Below, in pieces: positions 1 through 11,300 of a DNA stretch of 64,000 bases; positions within the stretch are counted from its first letter, which is position 1, and each line of letters starts with the position of its first letter. A model generated the notes under the pieces. It searched no databases. It worked only from the letters and a program-made list of their open reading frames with translations, and had not been told where the DNA came from. Location of the stretch: NCBI GenBank assembly GCA_030062745.1, contig CP099846.1:19315621-19379620 (forward strand), written 5' to 3'. The stretch is from Capitulum mitella (taxonomy: Eukaryota > Arthropoda > Thecostraca > Pollicipedomorpha > Pollicipedidae). Made by a program: the position numbers and the translations under genes.

Positions 1-1635
1 AAAGGTTCGTTATTTCATCCTTGGATCATTTGCGTCTGGGCTGCAGTTTAGGACAGTGGCCGTTTGACTGACGCACGACCCGTCGTATGTAAGGGATCAT
101 AACATGAGACGAAATTCTGGAATATTGTTTGGCTGGGCCCGCCCTATGCTTCCGATGGACAGTGAAGGCAATCATCACTACATTATATCGCTCCCCCTCC
201 CCAAAAAGCATCATCCATTTCAGTTCCTCGTAATTTTCTTATAATACGTGTTCATTATAGTAGTGTTGCTGGTCACGGTGAATACGACCACTGCTGCACA
301 CTCTCCAGACTATCTTGGTTCGGGCACAGTCTGCTCGCCCTGTATTTGTCTGGAGACGAGGGTGTGTGTGTCTGTACCGATCTGCATCGGATTTCTTCGT
401 TTTTAGATCATCGATCGAGGTTCTTGGGCGATTTCCTGTAGACTTCACTCTTAAATGTTTGTATAAAGAACCCCGTAAGAAAGCCAGAGGAGTTGAAAAA
501 GACGAGTGGCCTGGGTAAACTATGTCCGTTAGCCTAGAGTGCAGGTGGTCGTCTATAAGAAATCACACTGAAATTAAGTGTCGTCTCTACGTCTTGCTTC
601 TGATGGAGGTTACACACTGAAGTGTTTGAGCTTCCTTGAAACATTTGCTCGATGCCGTTTTGTTAGGAGATTCGGCATATTTTCTACGCTTAGACTTTTG
701 TTTCTGTAGTTTTTTTTGTTGCTCATTTTTGTTGATCATCGATGCTCGAAAAGAAGGAAGCGAAAAGGAAGCATACACATGCCAGCCATAGAGGGCGTAA
801 ATTTGTAACTGAAACAGCTAGGTACATCGAGAAATAGGTCTGATGACGAAAATTCCAGTGATTTATCTGTCATAGTACATATAAATCCAAACCACAGCAC
901 AGTTTCCATTACGTGGAAGATTTCAACTAGGCGGTGCTGCTTACACTACATCAAACGCATCCCTTGGGGGCATGGGAAGAATTTCGAGGGCTTATCCGGT
1001 CTCTGGGCGCACGAGCTTTACCTTAACAGACACGCGCTTTATCCACGCCCTGCGGATCTCTTACGGAGGCTATGCATATTGACATTGCAGTAGGTTTATA
1101 AGGAACCGTGCAATGATTCCAACCGTCCCAAGAATTGAACTCAGCAGTGATTCGGGGATAAGTGCCAAAGCGTTCGCTCGTGTTTTTGGGCCAGTATCCG
1201 CCTGAACAACAATGCGCACACTGATCTAACCCATCCAGTGACATTCTGCACAAGTCGAGACGGAGATCATCTGAGACGCCTCATACAGTTCTGATGTATA
1301 CTGGGCTTGATAAAAATGTTGTGCTATGAAATAGCACTGAATGTAGAGCACTTTCAGGCACTTTGGATTTTGTACTTTGATCGTATATAAACGTTATGTC
1401 GCTTTACGTCATATTTCCCACTCGTGTATTCAACATGATTTAAGTTGCAAGTCTTCAAAATCCGTCTAATTGCTCTACGAGAATGTGCCAAAGCAAAAGG
1501 TGGTACAGAACTCTGCCAGTAAAACCTACGCGCAATGTTTTGTCGTACATCATTCTGTCGCGGGGCTCGCCATTTTTACCTGTTGCGACTCCTGCCGTAT
1601 GTGAGCAGCGTGCTGACCTTCCTTTGCATTTTCAG
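1..1635. other. Left flank or intron; nothing recognised
   Basis: No coding exon with a recognisable domain or convincing splice sites is seen on either strand; the open frames here are short. The stretch ends in a pyrimidine-rich tract closing with ttttcag at 1635, a good splice acceptor for the + strand gene that follows. It is therefore likely intron or upstream sequence of the RBCK1-like gene. A ubiquitin-like (UBL) domain and an NZF zinc finger, which vertebrate RBCK1 carries before its RBR module, were looked for and not found. Confidence 0.5.
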
Positions 1636-4098
1636 AGGTCGACTGCGCCACCATGTCGGCAGGAGGAGTCCTCCTGTCGGCAGGAGGACTTCGGACTCCT
1701 CCTGCCCCTCGCACCAAACCCACCACCGGACAAGACACTTTGGGTTCTCCCCTCGCTTCCAGAGTCGGCCCGATATCTCCAGGATCTCTTCCAACCTGTA
1801 GGGGCTACCCTTTCTTCCCAGGGCTCTCCTTTGGCCTCTAGAGCTCGCACTACCTGCCAGGGCTCCCCTTCGATGCTGAGAAGCGGTAGTTCACCGTCAG
1901 GCTCACCCACGACCTCCAGAGGTAGAGTCACGGCGGCAGAGGCGGCAGCGCCCAGCTCCCCTCTGGCCTCGAGAAGCGGGGCCACGACTCCCGCTGTGGC
2001 AGCTCCTGCCTGTCCTGTGGGCACCAGAAGCAGCGCGGGCGCTCCAGCCGTGCGGACGGAGGAGGCGGACGGCCGCCAGTCGGTCTCCTCACCATCGCCG
2101 CCGCCGCTGCCGGCCAAGCTGCGGGCACCCTCTCCGGGCCTGGTACGCCGGATGGGCGCCCCGGCGGCGCCGCTGGCCGGCCCGCGGCTGCCGGCTGCCG
2201 GCCGTACAGGACAGCGCTGGGACCGCTGTGGAGGCGGCGGCGGCGGTAGCGGCGGCCGGAACCGCACCTGACGTCCGGCTGGAGAAAACGGACCCGGCCT
2301 GTCGGCAGCCGACTCAGGAGGAGCCCCGGCGGACCGGCGGCGCCGCGGAGCCGGCAGAGGAGACTCCGGACCGGCCGGCAGACGGTGGAACGCGGCTGAA
2401 GACGGCGCCGGCGCACCAGCTGAACGGTGTGGTCCGGCCGCCGCAGGGTGAGGGGGAGACGGGCCCGGCAGCCGGCCGCTGCGGATCTTCCTCTGTCTCA
2501 GGACCGGCTGGGGCAGAGCCGGCGGTGGAGCCGGCCGCTGCCCGGCTCGTCTGTCTCGACGGCCGTGGTGGCGTCAGCTCACCCTGTCTCAGACCCGCCG
2601 GCGGCCTCCGAGGTCACTCCGGCTCGTCGCGCTGAGCTGACCGCCGTCTCAAGACCAGCGCTGGCCGGGGCGGCCTCGACGTCGGCGACGGTGCCTACTC
2701 CCGTGAAATCGCCTCAGACGGAGACGTCGACGGCGGTGGTTAGTCCGCCGCCCACGGCCGCCGCGTCACCCGCTGGTGAGGTTATCACCCTGACCTCTGA
2801 GGTCAGCGCCCCCGCTGTCAAGGTCGTCACCCAGCCGACAGCAGCTGCAGTGAGCGGGATGATGGGTCCCTCTGACAAGACCGCTCCCACTCAGCTGGCC
2901 CTCGTCTGTCATTACGACGGCCGGCGCTGCCCATATGGAACGTGGCCCACCATCCAAGGCCGTTGGTCAGGCGGCTGCTGCGTCCCTGGCCATGGCGGCC
3001 ACGCAGAAAGCTGTGGCTCAGGCTGCAGTGGCGTCCGGGCCGGCCGAAAACGGGGTCACGTCATTGTTGAAGGCTCGTTTTCTGGCATCGGACGGCAGTG
3101 CACAGACCACCAAAGTTTCCGTCGCCGCGGTTGATTCCGATTCCGTTGTCAAGGAGACTGCTGTCGCTGCTGCGACGACCAAGCCTCTCTCTCCGATCAC
3201 AAAAGTCCCACCTGTTTTGTCTAAAGCGGCTGTCTCTGCTGTCGGCGTCGCCTCCTCTTCGCCGAAGGCAGTTGCGGCAGTGCCAGCACCCAAGGCCACC
3301 TCTCGTGCCGTGGGAGTCGCCGTTCCCACCTCCAAGGGACCCGTTTCGACTGGGAAGGCGGTCTTCACTTCCAGAGTGCCTGTCCCGACATCGAGGGTCA
3401 CATCACCCGTGGGAAGAGGTTCTGGCCTTGGTGTAAAAGTCACGAGCACGCCGACTAGGGTCACAAGTCCTTCCGCCACTGCCAGTGTCACAGCCTCATC
3501 GGTCAGAACCACCGCTGCTCTCTCCAGGACAACAGCTTCTGCAAAGACATCGTCTGCCCCTCCCACGCAGTCACCCACTAAAGCGGTTGCTGCAGCTACC
3601 TTAGCCAAAACAGCCTCAGCCACCCAGCCTGCCTCCAAGGGGACCATCTCCACTCAGTCTGGGTGTCAAGGCAGCTGGACCTGCCCAGGCCGCCACGAAA
3701 GCGTCCACCGCTGCCCCGGCTGCCGCCAAGGCCATTGCTGCCCGCCGAGCGCCTGCCAAAACATCGTCCTCCCCGGCGCCGACGACCAAGGCCCCCGCCG
3801 CCGCCGCCACCATCGGCTCTGCTGGGGCGGCGGCGGCGGCGGCGGTCAGACGGCGCTCGTCGGGCGCCGTCCTGGAAAAGGTGGCGCTGTTCTCCGGCAG
3901 GGGCGGGGGCGGAGGCGGCGTCGCGCGCGCCCAGCCGCCGCCGCCGGAGCCGGCCGCCGCCAACTACGCGGCTCACCTGGAGGCCATGCGCCGGCAGTTG
4001 GTGCCGAACGCTGAGCCGTTCGAGTGTCCGGTCTGCCTGCTGGATGTGGAGGCGGCCGCTGGTGTGGTGCTCCGGGAGTGTCTTCACACCTTCTGCAG
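1636..4098 (+). CDS. RBCK1: RBCK1-like N-terminal low-complexity region and first half of RING1
   Basis: This runs from the acceptor at 1635 to the donor at 4099 (CTGCAG|GTCCGT). The last ~430 bases code for an Ala-rich stretch, a Gly run, and then NYAAHLEAMRRQLVPNAEPFECPVC, of which the end is the conserved start of RING1. Upstream, protein-like A/P/S/T/K-rich sequence runs in three different frames: about 1636-2200, about 2200-2447, about 2593-2849 and about 3007-3655, before the RING frame. The 2448-2592 change is well explained by a 145-nt GT-AG intron. The 2850-3006 change can be explained by a weaker 157-nt intron. The changes near 2200 and 3655 have no good intron. ATG 1653 has an excellent Kozak context (gccaccATG), but its frame closes at 1841. 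Boundaries within this block are provisional. Confidence 0.5.
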
Positions 4099-7000
4099 GT
4101 CCGTAATCTATGGTGTGGTGTGTATAAAGGAGGAGACCGACCTTCCTGTGACCTTCCGCACCTGATGCTGATCCAGTGTTCAGCTTCCCTTTCCGTTCTT
4201 GCGGAACACATCCCCGTTTATGGGTACATTTTCCCCTTAGCTGTTTTGGCTGTTGCCCTCGTCCTGTTTTGACTTCATATGTATCGGCTGATGAGCATCT
4301 GGCGAGTGGGCTAACTGTAGTCAGTACGTCTGTTTAAGAGAGTTGCTGGCGGGTTTAATGATTGTAGTAAGGATGTCTGTTTTAGGAAGTGGTGTCTTTG
4401 CTAACTGTGGTCACTGTGCCTTTTTCAGGGAGTGTCTGGCAGGCACAATCACCCACTGTGACACGGCCGAGGTCAAATGCCCGTACATGAGCTCCGAGTA
4501 TAGCTGTCAAAGCCTCATTCAGGAGATCGAGATCAAGGCGGTGAGGACGGCAGAGGCACCCTGGGGCTGAGTGGGGGGAACCATCAGTAGAGTTGCCTGT
4601 GCTTCCCCAGTGAACTCTGACTCTGGTGTTTCTTTACCTTTGTATGATGTTGACATTTTTACGGTATAATAGTTTGTTTCAGTTGATGGCAATACCATTG
4701 CCATATGTGGAAACGGAAAGGCTTATGAACACCAGACCGCTGTGTTTGTCCTGATTTGCATGATTTGATGTGCATTCTGGAGACGGAACCCGTCAGTCCC
4801 ACTCTCCGACCAGCGTTTTGGCGCCCTGCTGTGTTCCAGCTGGTCACCCCAGAGGTGTACGAGCGCCACCTGGCGCGCTCACTCAACCACGCCAAAGTGA
4901 ACTCCGCCGACTCCTTCCACTGCCGCTCCCCCAACTGCAGCGGGTGGTGCTTGTTCGAGGACAACGTCAACGTCTTCCACTGCCCCGTCTGCCAGCGGCC
5001 CAACTGCCTGACCTGTCGGTAAGGACTTGCGCTCTTCTGGGGCTCGTGCTGAGCTGTGAAACGTTCTAACCGCGGTTTCTGTTGACACCGAGAACGAACG
5101 CTGATGGCAGAGGCGTGTTCCGTGTCTTGCATGTCAGACACATTGTACGCCCATCGTGGAAGGGACGCATTAGCTCATCACACTATGTCTCGGGGCAAGT
5201 GTAGCCAAGGAGTCATAGTGCGGCACCGGGGTGGAGACTCCGGAGTCAAGAATGGCTGGCCTCACAGTTCTCATTGCTCTGTTTGTTGTCCTTTGGGTAA
5301 GGGAGGCTGCCCGCCCCCCGACCCCAGCAGTGTGCGCGGCATAAAAAAGTGGTTCGTCTATCTTGCGTTTGGTCCGAATGTTTCCAGCGGTTTATATGAT
5401 GTTCTCTGACGTTGATGAGCGCTGGGCATTGTTCTGAATGTATTCCGCGGCTGCCGCAGGGCCATTCACGAGGACTGCGACTGCAAGGAGTACCAGCGCC
5501 GCCTGGAGGAGCAGGCAGAGACCAACGAGGACGCCAAGAAGACGCAACAATTCCTGGACGTAAGTCGACGGATGTGCGCGGGACCGTGAGTGAGATGACT
5601 TTTTGTTAGCAGTTGCGTTTTGTCGAGTATTGCTTCTTTAGATAACGGCCGACGTTCCTGCTTTAATGGTACTGATCCTAACTGCTGCAGCTCCTACCCG
5701 TGTTGAGGCGTAGGTGTAGAAGCGTCACAGAAAGTTGGGGGGTGCCAAAGCCAGTTATGAAGTCGATTCTTTCCGTGCATCGCCGTAGAGTTAATGTTCA
5801 GCATTCTCGGAAAGCGGAGGTGCCATGGCACCCACGGATCCCACTCCCGTTCCTACGCCTATGTATTGAACAAGGTAATCAGTAATTGCTCTGGCAAAAC
5901 TTTTGATTGCCTGCAAGTCGTTATTACCTTTTTTCTACAAATTTCGACGCTAGACGCATTGCGTTTCCAACCTTGATGGAAACGCAGAATTCTAATCCAT
6001 GCTTTTCGCGGTAGAATTACAAAGTTGTGTTCACGGGTCACCACAGTTACAGTGACCGCGCGGGGGAGGACTTAAGGAGCAATACATATCATAAATTGAT
6101 AGGTCTGTTCTTACACAGTTTTGAAATGGTTTATATTGCATTTGATTAAGAACTTCAGATCAATAAATTTTTGGCGTCTGATATCTTCTACTAACATTAG
6201 ACGTATAATATTCCGTGAAATATATATTTCAGATCGCAGATCGCGAATCACAGTCTTTTTTTGTAGTGGTCATGCCTTTTTTTACACTGTTTCGGTAACA
6301 AGGGACGCGAAGGATATTGGCATGAATCCGCCACAGAATAGGTCATTTTACACGAAATTCCTATCCAGAAATGTACGTTTCTTACCTCTCTGACGCAGAA
6401 AGAAAACTATTTTCGAAGTAATTTCCTGCAGTTGATAGTCGTCTAACCACTCATCCGCAGTACCCCGAACTGATGTAGACTGGATTCTCCCTGATGAACG
6501 CTTGTGCTATTGAGCATCTGTGCCCGACTACCGGTTATCGGTCAGTGACTGGTGATCTGCCTGTAATCTCGCAGGAGATGGTATCCCGGGGTGATGCGCT
6601 GCGCTGTCCCATCTGTGACGTTATCCTGATGAAGAAGTGGGGCTGCGACTGGGTACGCTGCTCCATGTGCAAGAACGAAGTGTGCTGGATAACCGCTCAG
6701 CCGCGCTGGGGTCCCGGAGTGAGTATTCGACCACTGAAAAACATGCCAGTTTTCTAAACATGGCGACAAATAGGAAGTTACTTTAAACAACATTTTCCGC
6801 GTAAATAAGACAGGCAGACATTGAATATATTAAATGCGAAAATTGACCTTTCCGATGATGTTTGAGTACGTATGTGTTCTGAACAAATAATCGAACTATG
6901 GGAACAGCTAATGTTTGTTTCGTGCCTGATCCGTTACATGTAGCCTGATTCGCATATTATTTCGCTTCAGATTTCACATGGACTGAATACAGATTACTGA

Positions 7001-7255
7001 ATTACTGTTTGGTGAACTTTCAAAGGCCCACGAAGTGGTTTTGAAGTTCGTGGCGACAAAAAAGGTTCTGTATTTTGGTGCGGATGCATTTGTCAGTAGG
7101 TGGCGGAGGAAAGTTCGTGCCACTAGTAAAGTAACGCCCTAGATACCGCTAATGGCCTCTGCCTCTGATTTCAGGGCAAAGGCGACATCTCTGGGGGATG
7201 CAAGTGTGGAGTCAATGGAAAGAAGTGTCACCCCAAATGTGTCTATTGTCACTGA
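1636..7255 (+). CDS. RBCK1: RBCK1/HOIL-1-like RING-IBR-RING E3 ubiquitin ligase (gene span)
   Basis: Exons: 1636-4098 (internal structure uncertain), 4429-4540, 4840-5018, 5460-5559, 6575-6718 and 7175-7255. The C-terminal part reads in order RING1 (FECPVC...LRECLHTFCRECL), an IBR (FHCRSPNCSGWCLFED...CPVCQRPNC), then RING2 (LRCPICDVILMKKWGCDW...CSMCKNEVCW) and a Cys/His-rich tail ending CHPKCVYCH. This matches vertebrate HOIL-1 closely, including PRWGPG and the GGC.C.VNG..CHP tail. HOIL-1 is a subunit of the linear ubiquitin chain complex (LUBAC) and can itself make ester-linked ubiquitin; RBR ligases pass ubiquitin through a RING2 cysteine, here the Cys of EVCW. Exons from 4098 on join in phase with consensus GT-AG sites. 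The N-terminus is unusual: no UBL or NZF is visible, and a long A/P/S/T-rich region takes their place. The family call is secure; orthology and the N-terminal structure are less so. Confidence 0.88.
2448..2592 (+). other. Candidate short intron in RBCK1-like N-terminal region
   Basis: The donor is CAGG|GTGAGG and the acceptor is CCTGTCTCAG. Removing 145 nt joins the frame reading ...NGVVRPPQ to the one reading DPPAASEVTPARR, with a GAC codon rebuilt across the junction. A second acceptor-like site (TTCCTCTGTCTCAG, ending at 2502) would remove a multiple of three and not correct the frame. Inferred from splice signals and frame only. Confidence 0.5.
4429..4540 (+). CDS. RBCK1: RBCK1-like exon: end of RING1
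   Basis: The acceptor is gcctttttcag and the donor is AAGGCG|GTGAGG. Joined to the AG at 4097-4098 it completes the Arg of HTFCRECL and continues into LAGTITHCDTAEVKCPYM, then SSEYSCQSLIQEIEIKA. This is the second half of RING1 and the start of the linker to the IBR, closely paralleling the vertebrate HOIL-1 segment that ends LLEREIKA. It ends in phase 0. Confidence 0.9.
4840..5018 (+). CDS. RBCK1: RBCK1-like exon: linker and IBR domain
   Basis: The acceptor is gtgttccag and the donor is TGTCG|GTAAGG. It begins LVTPEVYERHL, matching the LLTPEDYQRFL start of the vertebrate linker. It then holds the zinc ligands of the IBR: C..P.C.GWC, a FEDNVN segment, CPVCQRPNC and LTCR. The spacing of Cys pairs fits a complete IBR apart from the last ligands, which lie in the next exon. 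It ends in phase 2, splitting an Arg codon. Confidence 0.92.
5460..5559 (+). CDS. RBCK1: RBCK1-like exon: end of IBR and helical linker
   Basis: The acceptor is ctgccgcag and the donor is CTGGAC|GTAAGT. It encodes AIHEDCDCKEYQRRLEEQAE and then a charged stretch ending QQFLD. AIHE..(D)CKEYQ is the conserved end of the HOIL-1 IBR, and the rest is the charged helix that leads to RING2. It starts in phase 2 and ends in phase 0, in register with both neighbours. Confidence 0.9.
6575..6718 (+). CDS. RBCK1: RBCK1-like exon: catalytic RING2
   Basis: The acceptor is gtaatctcgcag and the donor is CCCGGA|GTGAGT, both phase 0 (48 codons). It reads EMVSRGDALRCPICDVIL, then MKKWGCDWVRCSMC and KNEVCWITAQPRWGPG. 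The CP.C, GCDW.RC..C and E.CW motifs define RING2 of the HOIL-1 type. In RBR ligases a RING2 cysteine forms the ubiquitin thioester; the Cys of EVCW aligns with it. All visible ligands are intact, so the enzyme looks functional. Confidence 0.92.
7175..7255 (+). CDS. RBCK1: RBCK1-like last exon: Cys-rich tail
   Basis: The acceptor is gcctctgatttcag. It encodes GKGDISGGCKCGVNG and then KKCHPKCVYCH, followed by TGA at 7253-7255. The vertebrate protein ends in the same way (GDTSGGC.C.VNG..CHP.C..CH at the extreme C-terminus), so this stop is the authentic end of the protein. No AATAAA was found immediately downstream. Confidence 0.92.
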   Translation, partial: GKGDISGGCKCGVNGKKCHPKCVYCH

Positions 7256-7683
7256 TAGTCGGTCGTGTTAGTAACTAATAAGCTGGTCGCAGCTGATCAA
7301 AAGACCAGATTACGAGCGGCTTGCGGAGCCGGAACAATCCGCGCACTCGTCTGTTTCTACCGCAGGTGCTGTTATTTGTCGAGCTTTCATGTGCCCTGTC
7401 CACGTGTTGGATGGCTGCCAGCTTGCAGGTTTGCAAGAATTTTACGCTTATTCGTGTAAGATAACGCTGTCCAGCGCCGATGGAAGCTTGAAATATAACA
7501 TTTTGTACCTGAAAATGCTTTGCTATTTTAAATCGAATAGTTTTGTTTACGAGCAAATAGTCTAGTCGAATTATACGGAGCTGTCATCGGTCTATCATCA
7601 GATCGCGTTTTTCGCTCGACATTATCATTCCTTCCCGAAGACCCGCAAAGCAGACTATCATATGAAAACAAAACATGGAGGAT

Positions 7684-7693
7684 TTTATTTATT
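7684..7693 (-). promoter_or_regulatory. Poly(A) signal for the basic-protein gene
   Basis: Two overlapping TTTATT motifs on the + strand read AATAAA on the - strand, about 90 bases past the stop codon at 7781. They support the - strand as the coding one for the protamine-like gene. Confidence 0.5.
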
Positions 7694-7780
7694 GCCATTC
7701 AGCTTTTGACGATATGCACCGCACGTGTGTAAAACTACACCGGCTTGTGCTTATTGTTGAACGAAAGAATCGAGGGACAT

Positions 7781-8185
7781 TTAGCATCTTTTCTTGATAA
7801 CGCGCCGCTTCTTTGGCGCGCAGGAGTTTTTCCGAGACTTGGAACGGCGGGCCTTCCTTGCCTTTTTCTTTCCTCCACAGCCCCCGGCGGATTTCCTGGA
7901 CCTAGAGCGGGACTTCCTGGCCTTTTTCTTGCCACCGCAGCCCCCAGCTGACCTCTTCCGGGAACGGGACCTCCTCTTCGGCCGGGCGCCGCACCCTGCG
8001 GACTTCCTGGAGCGTGATCGCCGCTTTGATCCATGCCTCTTGCCTTTGGAATGGCTGCGACCTCGGCTTGAGCCACAGCCCTTCCTTTTTCTGTCTCCTA
8101 GCGGCCAGATCTTGACGTCGCTTCCTTTGACATCCAACAATATTTTCTTCATCTTCGCTGCACAAGAATTTCGAGACCGAACCAT
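7781..8185 (-). CDS. Protamine-like, repeat-built basic protein
   Basis: An intronless 134-codon frame. Residues 1-35 are mixed (MVRSRNSCAAKMKKILLDVK...). From about residue 36 to the end the protein is almost only Lys, Arg, Ser, Gly, Ala and Cys, with roughly 45% Lys+Arg. About four imperfect ~20-residue units of the type RSRSRKSAGGCGGKKKARK follow one another, and it ends KKRRVIKKRC. Seven cysteines are spread along it, which could form disulfide cross-links as in Cys-containing protamines. I infer a sperm nuclear basic (protamine-like) protein; an H1-like or other DNA- or RNA-binding basic protein is possible. The antisense frame (7794-8306, +) is longer but lacks a poly(A) signal and looks like a shadow. 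A later in-frame Met at residue 12 is an alternative start. Confidence 0.6.
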   Translation of the reverse strand: MVRSRNSCAAKMKKILLDVKGSDVKIWPLGDRKRKGCGSSRGRSHSKGKRHGSKRRSRSRKSAGCGARPKRRSRSRKRSAGGCGGKKKARKSRSRSRKSAGGCGGKKKARKARRSKSRKNSCAPKKRRVIKKRC

Positions 8186-8305
8186 TTTAGAAATGTTTCG
8201 GCGAAACGAAAGAAAACGATGTTGTCACTGCGAAATTTGGCTCAAAAGTGTCAAGCCAGCCGAAAAAAAAATTGCTCTCGTGATTTTCAACAATTACAGT
8301 GCATG

Positions 8306-11300
8306 AAAGTCTGAATGTTTTTTGGGCCCTTCTGATCCGAAGAAATCAACTCGGTATATTTTGCGAAAACGGCGAAGAAATTTTAGGTGGACCGGGAACA
8401 CAACAGTGGCTATTTCTAACGTTTCAGCAGCGTATAAGAAGGTAACATATGTAAGGCCTACAAACATATCCGAGCTGCTTTTGGGACAAATCGAGCCATC
8501 TCCTCTGTAGATTCAGAAAATGGAATGCAACTGTATCGGACGCTACACATTTTGAAATTATACGAACGGTGTCAGTTTTTCTCCTTTTTCCTATGCCATA
8601 TGGCTGGCAATTCCTGACTCCGTAAGGGCACCTGCAAGAGTGAAGTAAATTTATCTGAAGTTTATCTGAAGATACATTTCTACTCAGCTGAACCATACCA
8701 TGACCGCTTAGCCTGAATGTCGCGGGTTTTATGACCATTTTTAGCACCCTGAGATTCCACCTCACTTAAACACTTGGCTGGCTTCGGACATTTTGCTTCA
8801 CTGAAGTTTTGAAGTTTGTATGTGTTCGTTCATGTGACAGTAATCAAAAATGTCGCACGGTAAACGTAATAGCAGACGCGGAAAACAGCCAAAGCGAAGA
8901 AATGAAACAAAGGGTCAAGGTGGCTACTACACGGTCGTGTTGCACTCGTGGCGACACGTTAAACGTTCGTCCGAAATCAGCCGTTACCTTACTTTACCTA
9001 CCGGACTGCGCGACCAGATGGAGCGATCGGAGTTTGCGACGAGTTCTGCTTAGCACGAGCCCCGATCGCTAACATAAACCTATCAGAGCATGTCAGTCAA
9101 GCATAACTTTAATTAACGTCACCTCGAGTTCAACCATAAAATGTCGAATCTACAATGAAAAATGATTAGCGGACATGTGACGGACCTCGGATGGTTGTAG
9201 AGGACCACCGAAAAGCAGGATCCAGTGCAATTATTTCAAATCACCCACTGTACCACAGAAAATCTCTTAACCTTCCTTAGGCCATCTTGTTGGTGCTGAT
9301 GTCCATGCATCCCATATCAGCTTGCGAACTGCACTCTTGTCCCAGTTGCCGCTGACTCAGGGAAAAAGATAATGGGCAATTCCCCCGTTATTTTACTTGG
9401 ACAGTTGGAGAGCAAGCGATTGGGCCAAATGACATTAAATGTTTTCACAACATTGTACTTGTGCTTTACGTGATATATTTGCGTCAATTTGCCCTGCGGG
9501 AAGTTACAGTTCCACAGTTTTTGGCATAACTCGCAAGCCTGCAGAAATGGCTTCGCCGTGACTTGAACCGTAACTCATTCTCCATTCTAAGTCCTGTCCA
9601 ACACTCAATTTTCATGAGTCACCAATGACGGCAAAGGTGGACGACACCCGAACAACATGATTTCTCCCTCGGAAGGCCCACGTCCACGGGAATGCAACCT
9701 TGTATTGGCCAGCTAAAACGGCAGCACACTCATATCCACCACACATAAAGCCAAGAATGAAAGTTCGCCGTCCATCGAGACGCCGACCACAAACCCGTCA
9801 CAGACGTCACATCGGTCACGCGTGTGCCAAACACCAGTCAACGTCACTGAGTGCGTGACGTTGCACACATCACATACAATCACAAGCGTCCGACGCCTGA
9901 TTTCACACGGTCGTAGGTTAACGCAAAAAGGTTGAGTGATCTCACGACGCCGATGTATGCTTCACTTTCCCATACCCTTTTGAGCCTTCTTAAAGCAGCA
10001 CATGTTTCGAGCTTTCAAAGCGGCACACGGAACCGAACAATTTCCAGATGAGACGTTTCGCAGCAGGAAGCATACGTTAGGCTTCGATGATAGCCTGAGG
10101 AAATTTGCTGGCGTCTGAGAGACGCAGCTCCACATTATTTAAAACAAGCGGTGTCGGAATCATTTCATCTAAACTTTGTTGGTCTGTCTTTTGTGAAACG
10201 ATTTATTTTGCAATTACTCGGGGATTAGCCTAGCAGTTCTATTTCTGTCTATGATTAACTGAACAGGTTTGACGTAAAAATGTCACAGAAATGGTCTTAG
10301 CAATATGAATGTAGCACTACGTCAGGAGATTTCGAAATATTTCATTCATGTTTTGCCGATGTTTGATACAGCGAGCGGGATCACCTGACCAATCCCATCT
10401 CCAGCAGCCGCTGTGTCCAGTGTCCTGGACGGCGACCGTGGAGTCTCAGCTCAGATCCAAACAGCACAGTCTTTCAGATCTATGGATTGGGGACTGTGTC
10501 CATTTCGTTTCAGAAATGCAATCAAATGCTTGGTTTCAGTTATCCATGGACAGGCATAACAACGCCGCAGGTCACAAGAATATCATATAGGCTGACTCAC
10601 ATCAAAATTGCCTGCTAAGCCACGGAAGAAAACTTAGGTTTAAAGACGGAACGGCGTAGTGCTTAGATGGGTTTATCTTGGGACATCAACATGCATTCAC
10701 CATACGCGAAATAGACTTGTAACATTGCAGAATTAGTCCAAGCAGACGGGGACGGGCTTTGCCCTATACGCACAAACCAGTCTTCCAGCGAAAGCCATTG
10801 CACCATACATGCAAGGCAGCTCTACGTGTTACGTATATTCACTTACAGTTTCATTTTACTTTGAATATGCGTAAATTTTTGTTAAGCTCATTGTACAGGT
10901 CTGCCCAACTATACAAAACATCGATGAAATACACACACGCACACACACATGTAGATGTACGATATTTACAGTTCTGAAAATATGCACGCGACCGACATTA
11001 CTTGCCCAGAAGATATTTACAACAGCATATGATAAGGATGTGCAAGGGTCTGATTTTTAAAATCTGGTATTACATAACCTTCGGTGGCTTGAATGCAGGA
11101 AACCTGCGATTCCGCTTAAACTGAGTCACGCCTTTATATTTATCGCAGTGTTGGCGCTCGTCGCGAAAACAACGATCCGGGCATCTGACATTTTGAGATT
11201 GTCCCACCTGTGACAGTGGCATCCTTTTCTTCCCGACATCGTCTGTCATGGTCAACCGCTGCACCCGGCCTAGTGGAATATTCTGCAACTCACATTCTCA

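Noticed and set aside
1632..2416. Long - strand Pro/Arg/Gly-rich frames
   Set aside because: Antisense of the RBCK1-like low-complexity region; no splice sites or domains.
3018..3653. 211-codon - strand Val/Thr/Ala-rich frame
   Set aside because: Mirror of the A/T/S/K-rich coding stretch on the + strand, which leads into the RING1 exon.
7794..8306. 170-codon + strand frame with PPQPPADFL repeats
   Set aside because: Lies over the protamine-like gene. The - strand product has the typical basic repeat composition and a downstream poly(A) signal; the + frame has neither support.
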